Assembly (NCBI RefSeq): GCF_043555875.1
Contig: NZ_JBIGHW010000001.1
Location: forward strand, 310,001 to 374,000
DNA: 64,000 bases
Direction of reading: 5' to 3'
From: Pelomonas margarita
GTDB lineage: Bacteria; Pseudomonadota; Gammaproteobacteria; Burkholderiales; Burkholderiaceae_C
Under the pieces are notes generated by a model, which worked only from the letters and a program-made list of their open reading frames with translations, was not told the origin of the DNA and ran no database searches. Positions 58,615 to 64,000 of this stretch are shown one piece after another. Every line of letters begins with the position of its first letter. Within the stretch, counting starts at the first letter, position 1. The position numbers and the translations under genes are program-made.

Positions 58615-59259
58615 TCAGCCGCGGCCGATGGTCGGCGCCGCTTTGAACGGGATGGTGCCGCGCTCGAACACGATGACGCTGTCGTAGAACGAGATGCCGA
58701 AGGTGTGGCGAGCGAAGAAGTCCTGCGGTACCTGGCCGCGCGAGTGGTCGGCGTTGAGCTTGTCCACCAGCGACTTGCTGACGTTCACGAAGGAGTCCGG
58801 CTGGTCCAGCCCGCCGCCGTACTCGGGCCAGTAGCAGGTGTGCAGGTCTTCCGCGATGTACAGGCCGTTCTTGGCGATGCGCGGGTACAGGAACTCGAAG
58901 GACCTCAGCAGGTGCTGCATGCGGTGGCTGCCGTCGTCGATGACGATGTCGAAGGTGCCGAACTCGTCGATCAGCGACTGCAGGAACTGCGGGTCGGACT
59001 GGTCACCGATGCGCACATGAATGCCCGGCTCCTCATGCTGCTTGCACTCGGGGTTGATGTCGATGCCGACGATGGTGGCCATGGGGCCGAGGAAGCGCTG
59101 CCACATCTGCAGCGAGCCGCCCTTGAACACGCCGATCTCCAGCACCGTGATGGTCCGGTTGCGGAAGGGCGCCAGGTGCCGTTCGTAGATCGGGAAGTAG
59201 TGCACCCACTTGTGGATCAGCTTCTGGTCGTTGGTCTTGAAGTCTTGCCAGAGGTTCAT
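58615..59259 (-). CDS. Class I SAM-dependent methyltransferase (CmcI/TylF-like)
   Basis: A 214-residue methyltransferase of the cephalosporin-hydroxylase/TylF-like group. ITVLEIGVFKGGSLQMW is motif I (about residues 37-53), TIVGIDINPEC motif II, and FDIVIDDGSHRMQH holds the metal-binding Asp pair. Such enzymes often O-methylate sugars or polyketides. It lies 18 bp after the next methyltransferase gene on the same strand. Confidence 0.82.
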   Translation of the reverse strand: MNLWQDFKTNDQKLIHKWVHYFPIYERHLAPFRNRTITVLEIGVFKGGSLQMWQRFLGPMATIVGIDINPECKQHEEPGIHVRIGDQSDPQFLQSLIDEFGTFDIVIDDGSHRMQHLLRSFEFLYPRIAKNGLYIAEDLHTCYWPEYGGGLDQPDSFVNVSKSLVDKLNADHSRGQVPQDFFARHTFGISFYDSVIVFERGTIPFKAAPTIGRG

Positions 59260-59277
59260 GCGGCGTCTTCCTGGTGG

Positions 59278-59775
59278 TCAGGGGGTGAGGGGGCGGCGCA
59301 GCTCGGAGAACAGCACGTGGGCGCGCTGTTCCTGCTTCACCATGTCGAAACGGCCCTGGAAGCCGTAGATGCGGGCGGTCGGGTCCGGCCCGGCGAAGTA
59401 CACCGGGAAGGTCTCGGCCGTAATGATGTTGACGTGCGTCGGATCCTGCCAGGCCTGCGGATGCGGGAAGCTGGGCGTGGCCGACAGGAACACGCCGCCG
59501 GGCTTGAGCTTGCGGTGGATCTCGCTCATCAGGCGCACGAACGGGAAGATCGTGCGGCCGTCCACGTACAGCACGCGCGGCATGTGCTCGATGAAGTGGA
59601 AGGCGGTGATGAAGTCGAACTCCTCGTCCGGGCCGGGGATGGGCTGGACGAACAGGTCGGCCGAGCGGATGCGCGGGTTGTCGAGCTGGCGGATGTCCAG
59701 CCCGTACACCTCGTCGGCGTTGTAGGGGTTCTGCGGGTTGGGGCCGCAGCCGAGATCCAGCGTGGTGGTGGGCAT
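59278..59775 (-). CDS. Small class I SAM-dependent methyltransferase
   Basis: A 165-residue methyltransferase-like protein. MPTTTLDLGCGPNPQNPY provides SAM motif I, YGLDIRQL motif II and HFIEHMPRV motif IV. It is short for the family (usually 200 or more residues) but looks complete, with LKPGGVFLSATPSFP. It probably modifies the same glycan as its neighbours. It lies between the GT2 gene and the CmcI-like gene. Confidence 0.78.
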   Translation of the reverse strand: MPTTTLDLGCGPNPQNPYNADEVYGLDIRQLDNPRIRSADLFVQPIPGPDEEFDFITAFHFIEHMPRVLYVDGRTIFPFVRLMSEIHRKLKPGGVFLSATPSFPHPQAWQDPTHVNIITAETFPVYFAGPDPTARIYGFQGRFDMVKQEQRAHVLFSELRRPLTP

Positions 59776-59801
59776 CGGGTCGGTTGCTCAGGGGTGGCGG
59801 G

Positions 59802-60710
59802 TCAGGCGGCTGGCGCCAGGAACTGTCGGGCGCCATCGAGGAAGTAGGGCAGCAGGTCAGGCCGTTCCTCGGACAGGCCGTTGCCCAGCGTGCGGAACAG
59901 CTGCTGGCGGTGGAACTCGTGGATCTGTGACCGCGCCTGCTGGAAGGCGTCGGCCGAGCTCAGCGCGCGCAGCGCGCCGATGTAGCCGTCGAAGAAGGTG
60001 AACTGTTGCCAGCGCGCCGCCAGCGTGCTGTAGCCAGCGATGCCCGAGGGCAGGTTGTGGCCGGTGCGCACCGGCTCGGCCGGGTGGTACAGGCAGGGGG
60101 CGCCCAGCAGCAGCAGTGCCAGGCTGAAGCAGGCCTGCGGGTAGACGTTGTCTCGCCGGTTGGCCACAGCCTCGATCAGCGGCAGCAGGCGCTGTGCCCA
60201 GGCGCGGTTCAGCGTGACGCCGGGCAGGTGGTTGCAGCAGTTGCGGTAGTCGTGCAGCGCGATGGGGCCGACGGCCTCGCGGCCCCGGTACAGGCTGCCG
60301 TCCGCGTTGCGGAATACCGGCGTCACCCACGCAGGCGCGGTCTGTGCTTCGGCCAGGTCCAGCGCCAGCCGCAGCACCTCGTCGGCCTGCAGCCAGTCGT
60401 CGTCGGTGCTCACCAGCAGGTAGTCGCCCGGGCAGTGGCGGATCAGGTGGAAGAAGTTGCCGCAGAAGCCGGCCCGCTCCTCGTTCTTCATGACCCGCAG
60501 CCAGTCGCCGTCCCGGGCGCAGGGCAGGGCGCGCACGGCATCGAAGGCGCCGTCGGGCGAGTCGTCGTCGATGACCAGCACGTTGATGCGCTCGCGATGC
60601 GCGGGCGTGCAGGCCGCGTCCAGCCGTGACAGCACCTCGAGCAACGCGTCCTTGCGGTTGTAGCTCGGGATGCCGATGGTGATGCGCGAGGGCGTCATGT
60701 GTCCAGACAT
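59802..60710 (-). CDS. Glycosyltransferase family 2 protein
   Basis: A 302-residue GT2 enzyme. ITIGIPSYNRKDALLEVL and LVIDDDSPDGAF form the nucleotide-binding part, and STDDDWLQ (Asp103-105) is the DXD motif. The start is ATG at 60710, with ATG at 60698 (MTPSRITIG) as an alternative. It is the first of three minus-strand genes, a GT with two methyltransferases, which would build and methylate a short glycan. It is divergent from the LysR-leuC unit. Confidence 0.83.
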   Translation of the reverse strand: MSGHMTPSRITIGIPSYNRKDALLEVLSRLDAACTPAHRERINVLVIDDDSPDGAFDAVRALPCARDGDWLRVMKNEERAGFCGNFFHLIRHCPGDYLLVSTDDDWLQADEVLRLALDLAEAQTAPAWVTPVFRNADGSLYRGREAVGPIALHDYRNCCNHLPGVTLNRAWAQRLLPLIEAVANRRDNVYPQACFSLALLLLGAPCLYHPAEPVRTGHNLPSGIAGYSTLAARWQQFTFFDGYIGALRALSSADAFQQARSQIHEFHRQQLFRTLGNGLSEERPDLLPYFLDGARQFLAPAA

Positions 60711-60885
60711 CCTAGGGCCTGGCCTGTCCCGGCATCATGCGAACAAGCGCCGAGGGGCCGGCCAGTTGTGTGCCGCTGTCGCCTGCGTGTGGCCTGCATA
60801 TAAATTCGTTGATTGCGAAGCCTTGGTCTGGTTCTGGCGCAGAATTGGACGATTCACGAAGGCTATGCTTCAGCGGGAGACGACC
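60711..60885. promoter_or_regulatory. Divergent promoter region, GT2 operon versus LysR-leuC operon
   Basis: A 175-bp gap with an AT-richer part (about 60795-60850, including TATAAATTCGTTGATTG). It should hold the promoter for the LysR-leuCDB transcript and perhaps the LysR operator. Confidence 0.4.
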
Positions 60886-61779
60886 ATGCGCCACGACCTC
60901 ACCACCCTCAATCTCGTGCTGGCCATCGAGCAGACGCGCTCGATCACCCGCGGCGCGGCCCAGGAGCACCTGGCGCTGGCTGCGGCGAGCAAGCGCTTGT
61001 CCGACCTGGAAAGCCGCCTCGGCGTGCAGCTGTTCGAGCGGCGCGCTCGTGGCGTGGAGCCGACCGAGGCTGGCCGGGCGCTGGTGCGCCACATCCGCTC
61101 GCTGCACGCGTCGCTCTACGCGCTTGAGACCGAGGTCATGGAGTTCTCGCGTGGCATCAAAGGCCATCTGCGCATCGCGTCCAACACCAGCGCGATCGCC
61201 GAGTGCCTGCCGCCCTACCTCGTCGAGTTCTCTCAGGCCCATGCGCAGATCCGCATCAGCCTGGAGGACCTGACCAGTGCCGAGGTCCAGGCCGCAGTCG
61301 CCGAAGGGCGCGCGGACGTGGGCATCTTCACGGCGCCGGTGCTGGATAACCGCGTGCAGACCTGGGTGTTCGCCCGCAGCCGCCTGGCCGCGCTGGTGCC
61401 GCTGAAGCACCCGCTCAGCAACCGCGAGACGGTCAGCTTCGACGACCTGCTGGCCTATGACCTCATCGGCCTGCATGCCGGCGCCAGCGCGCAGGAGCTG
61501 ATGCGCGAGCAGGCGGCCGCCCGTGGCCAGACGCTGAACGCGCGCCTGCAGGTGCGCGGCTTCGACGGCATCGCCCAGCTCGTCGAGTCGGGTCTTGGTG
61601 TCGCCGTCCTGCCTGAACAACCGGCCGAGCGCTTTACCCGCGTCTTCGGCGTGCGCGCCCTGCGGCTGGAAGAGCCCTGGGCCGAGCGCGACTATTACTT
61701 GGGTGTGCTGCGCCAACAGCGCTTGCCCACCGTGGTGCAACGCTTCGTGGACACCCTCATTCCCCGAGAAAAGCAATGA
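60886..61779 (+). CDS. LysR family transcriptional regulator upstream of leuC
   Basis: A 297-residue LysR-type regulator: N-terminal helix-turn-helix (about 4-62; SITRGAAQEHLALAAASKRLSDLESRLG) and substrate-binding domain (about 88-290). ATG at 60886 follows GGGAGA. Its stop overlaps the leuC start as ATGA, so it is translated together with the leucine genes. A LysR gene in front of leuC is common in this lineage. It may respond to a leucine-pathway intermediate, which is inference. Confidence 0.88.
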   Translation: MRHDLTTLNLVLAIEQTRSITRGAAQEHLALAAASKRLSDLESRLGVQLFERRARGVEPTEAGRALVRHIRSLHASLYALETEVMEFSRGIKGHLRIASNTSAIAECLPPYLVEFSQAHAQIRISLEDLTSAEVQAAVAEGRADVGIFTAPVLDNRVQTWVFARSRLAALVPLKHPLSNRETVSFDDLLAYDLIGLHAGASAQELMREQAAARGQTLNARLQVRGFDGIAQLVESGLGVAVLPEQPAERFTRVFGVRALRLEEPWAERDYYLGVLRQQRLPTVVQRFVDTLIPREKQ

Positions 61780-63188
61780 CCTCCCGTACCCTTTACGACA
61801 AGCTCTGGGACGAGCATGTGGTGCACTCCGAACCGGATGGCACGGCACTGCTCTACATCGACCGCCACCTCGTCCACGAGGTGACCAGCCCGCAGGCCTT
61901 CGAAGGCCTGGACCTGGCCGGCCGCAAGGTCTGGCGCCTGTCGGCCAACCTGGCCGTCAGCGACCACAACGTGCCGACGACCGACCGCAGCGAGGGGATC
62001 GCCGACCCGGTCTCCAAGCTGCAGGTCGACACGCTGGACGCCAACTGCGACCGCTTGGGGCTTACGCAGTTCAAGATGAGCGACAAGCGCCAGGGCATCG
62101 TGCACGTCATCGGCCCGGAACAAGGCGCCACGCTGCCCGGCATGACCGTCGTCTGCGGTGACAGCCACACGTCCACGCACGGCGCCTTCGGCGCGCTGGC
62201 GCATGGCATCGGCACCAGCGAGGTCGAGCATGTGCTGGCCACGCAGACGCTGTCGGCCAAGAAGGCCAAGAACCTGCTCGTCAAGGTCGAAGGCCAGTGC
62301 GCCAAGGGCGTGGGCGCCAAGGACATCGTGCTGGCCATCATCGGCAAGATCGGCACGGCCGGCGGCAACGGCTTCACCATCGAGTTCGCCGGCTCGGCCA
62401 TTCGCGCGCTGAGCATGGAAGGCCGCATGACGGTCTGCAACATGGCCATCGAAGCCGGCGCCCGCGCCGGCCTCATCGCTGTGGACGACACGACCATCAA
62501 CTACGTGAAGGGCCGCCCGTTCTCGCCGCAGGGCGTGGAGTGGGACCAGGCCGTCGCGTACTGGCGCACGCTGCATTCGGATGCCGGCGCGCACTTCGAC
62601 AAGGTCATCGAGCTGGACGCGGCGCAGATTCGCCCGCAGGTGACCTGGGGCACGTCGCCCGAGATGGTGCTGTCCGTGGACGAGCGCGTGCCCGACCCCG
62701 ACAAGGAGAAGGACGCCGTCAAGCGCGGCGCCATCGAGCGCGCGCTGACCTATATGGCGCTGGAGCCCAACAAGGCCCTCAGCGACATCCATGTCGACAA
62801 GGTCTTCATCGGCTCCTGCACCAACAGCCGCATCGAGGACATGCGCGAGGCCGCGGCCGTGGTGCGCCGTGTGGGCGGCCGTGTGGCCAAGAACATCAAG
62901 CTGGCCCTCGTCGTGCCGGGCTCCGGCCTCGTCAAGGCGCAGGCCGAGGCCGAAGGGCTGGACCAGGTCTTCAAGGCCGCCGGCTTCGAGTGGCGCGAGC
63001 CGGGCTGCTCCATGTGCCTGGCGATGAACGCCGACCGGCTGGAGCCGGGCGAGCGCTGCGCCTCCACCAGCAACCGCAACTTCGAAGGTCGCCAAGGCGC
63101 CGGTGGGCGCACCCACCTGGTCAGCCCGGCGATGGCGGCGGCCGCCGCGATGAGCGGCCATTTCGTTGACGTTCGGACGATCGCCTGA
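61776..63188 (+). CDS. leuC: 3-isopropylmalate dehydratase large subunit
   Basis: A 470-residue aconitase-family subunit of isopropylmalate isomerase. It isomerises 2-isopropylmalate to 3-isopropylmalate in leucine synthesis. The [4Fe-4S] Cys ligands are in IGSCTNSRIEDM and in GCSMCLAM (two Cys). LYDKLWDEHVVH at the start and CGDSHTSTHGAFG are diagnostic. It overlaps the LysR gene by four bases and precedes leuD. Confidence 0.97.
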   Translation: MTSRTLYDKLWDEHVVHSEPDGTALLYIDRHLVHEVTSPQAFEGLDLAGRKVWRLSANLAVSDHNVPTTDRSEGIADPVSKLQVDTLDANCDRLGLTQFKMSDKRQGIVHVIGPEQGATLPGMTVVCGDSHTSTHGAFGALAHGIGTSEVEHVLATQTLSAKKAKNLLVKVEGQCAKGVGAKDIVLAIIGKIGTAGGNGFTIEFAGSAIRALSMEGRMTVCNMAIEAGARAGLIAVDDTTINYVKGRPFSPQGVEWDQAVAYWRTLHSDAGAHFDKVIELDAAQIRPQVTWGTSPEMVLSVDERVPDPDKEKDAVKRGAIERALTYMALEPNKALSDIHVDKVFIGSCTNSRIEDMREAAAVVRRVGGRVAKNIKLALVVPGSGLVKAQAEAEGLDQVFKAAGFEWREPGCSMCLAMNADRLEPGERCASTSNRNFEGRQGAGGRTHLVSPAMAAAAAMSGHFVDVRTIA

Positions 63189-63189
63189 C

Positions 63190-63837
63190 ATGGAAAAGTT
63201 CACCATCCACCAGGGCCTGGTGGCCCCCATGGACCGCGAGAACGTCGACACCGACGCGATCATCCCCAAGCAGTTCCTGAAGTCGATCAAGCGCTCGGGC
63301 TTTGGCCCCAACCTGTTCGACGAATGGCGCTACCTGGACCACGGCGAGCCGGGGCAGGACCCGGCCAGCCGCAAGCCCAACCCCGACTTCGTGCTGAACC
63401 AGCCGCGTTACGCGGCGGCCAGCGTGCTGATCGCCCGCGCCAACTTCGGCTGCGGCTCCAGCCGCGAGCACGCGCCGTGGGCGCTGCAGCAGTACGGCTT
63501 CCGCGCCATCCTGGCACCGAGCTTTGCGGACATCTTCTTCAACAACTGCTTCAAGAACGGCCTGCTGCCGATCGTGCTGCCGGAGAGCGCCATCGCGCGC
63601 CTGTTCGACGAGGTGGCGGCCTTCCCGGGTTACCAGCTGACCGTCGACCTGCCGCGCCAGGTCGTCGTGAAGGCGGACGGCACCGAGCTGCCCTTCGACA
63701 TCGAGCCCTTCCGCAAGGAGTGCCTGATCGGCGGCCTCGACGAGATCGGCCTGACGCTCCAACACGCGGACAAGATCCGCGGCTACGAGGCCCAGCGTAT
63801 TGCCGCCAAGCCCTGGCTCAACCACCGAATCGTCTGA
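63190..63837 (+). CDS. leuD: 3-isopropylmalate dehydratase small subunit
   Basis: A 215-residue swivel-domain subunit that pairs with LeuC. MEKFTIHQGLVAPMDRENVDTD and the NFGCGSSREHAPWAL motif are characteristic, and the length is typical. ATG at 63190 lies 1 bp after the leuC stop. Confidence 0.97.
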   Translation: MEKFTIHQGLVAPMDRENVDTDAIIPKQFLKSIKRSGFGPNLFDEWRYLDHGEPGQDPASRKPNPDFVLNQPRYAAASVLIARANFGCGSSREHAPWALQQYGFRAILAPSFADIFFNNCFKNGLLPIVLPESAIARLFDEVAAFPGYQLTVDLPRQVVVKADGTELPFDIEPFRKECLIGGLDEIGLTLQHADKIRGYEAQRIAAKPWLNHRIV

Positions 63838-63838
63838 C

Positions 63839-64000
63839 ATGACCAAGAAGATTGCAGTCCTTCCCGGCGATGGCATCGGCCCGGAAATCATGGCCGAGGC
63901 CGTCAAGGTGTTGCAGGCGCTTGACCTGCCGCTGACGCTCGAATGGGCCGACGTGGGCGGCAAGGCCTACGAGACCAGCGGCCATCCGCTGCCGGCCGCC
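63839..64000 (+). CDS. leuB: 3-isopropylmalate dehydrogenase (3' partial)
   Basis: The first 54 codons of LeuB. KIAVLPGDGIGPEIMAEAVKVL is the invariant N-terminal nucleotide-binding segment of isopropylmalate dehydrogenases. The gene continues beyond the window. The start lies 1 bp after leuD, completing a leuC-leuD-leuB run. Confidence 0.95.
   Translation, partial: MTKKIAVLPGDGIGPEIMAEAVKVLQALDLPLTLEWADVGGKAYETSGHPLPAA

Noticed and set aside
60886..64000. LysR-leuCDB overlap as a novel regulatory unit
   Set aside because: A LysR gene directly upstream of leuC is usual in this lineage, and the genes are intact and ordinary.

Overview
The window is a high-G+C chromosomal segment with dense genes, very short intergenic gaps and frequent GTG/TTG starts. 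The gene content (sbp-cysT-cysW-cysA order, a LysR gene overlapping leuC in a leuC-leuD-leuB run, a YebC/HtrA/RlmB/Upp housekeeping stretch) suggests a betaproteobacterium of the order Burkholderiales, perhaps the Roseateles/Rubrivivax/Leptothrix group. That placement is an inference from gene order and codon use. I saw no rRNA, tRNA, CRISPR array, integrase or transposase.

Layout. 1-3.8 kb: end of a dienelactone hydrolase gene, a small stress/unknown operon (YciI-like, SRPBCC, MAPEG) divergent from a LysR regulator, and an RBBP9-type hydrolase. 3.8-8.3 kb: a molbindin-like Mop protein and the sulfate ABC importer. 8.5-15.1 kb: housekeeping and envelope genes (FAH-family enzyme, YebC, HtrA-type protease, DUF4124 protein, DUF1624 membrane protein, polysaccharide deacetylase, RlmB, uracil phosphoribosyltransferase). 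15.2-20.7 kb: an ArgD-like aminotransferase, a DJ-1/GlxA pair, two half-size chromate transporters, a 2-hydroxyacid dehydrogenase and a DUF1993 protein.

20.9-60.7 kb is the distinctive part. A SPINDLY/OGT-type protein glycosyltransferase leads a type I secretion operon (LapB-like ABC transporter, HlyD adaptor, TolC-like channel), followed by an unknown protein resembling a GT-B glycosyltransferase. Convergent to it is a tight eleven-gene minus-strand operon (42.2 to 29.6 kb). It encodes PseB, PseC, an aldo/keto reductase, an SpsF-type cytidylyltransferase, a HemL-like aminotransferase, a methyltransferase, an ATP-grasp ligase, a Gfo/Idh/MocA oxidoreductase, a NeuB-type synthase, a PseG/SpsG-type protein and a GH57 hydrolase. 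This looks like an unusual nonulosonic-acid (pseudaminate-like) pathway. Next come genes for a 3-acetamido-3,6-dideoxyhexose (WxcM fusion, FdtB/QdtB aminotransferase, a second acyltransferase).

Then a single 9.1-kb gene (54,248 to 45,129) encodes a 3039-residue protein. It is built from about 349 strictly in-phase octapeptides, arranged as 18 tandem 136-residue (408-bp) super-repeats, and ends in a C-terminal block of EF-hand-like calcium loops. It is flanked by more glycosyltransferases and methyltransferases (54.7-60.7 kb). My reading is that this is a locus for making, glycosylating and exporting a giant Ser/Thr-rich surface protein. The sugar genes would make the nucleotide sugars, the OGT-like enzyme and GT2 enzymes would attach or build glycan, and the type I system would export the product. 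The parts are visible in the sequence; the functional link between them is inference.

60.9-64.0 kb: LysR regulator, leuC, leuD and the start of leuB (leucine biosynthesis), cut by the window edge.
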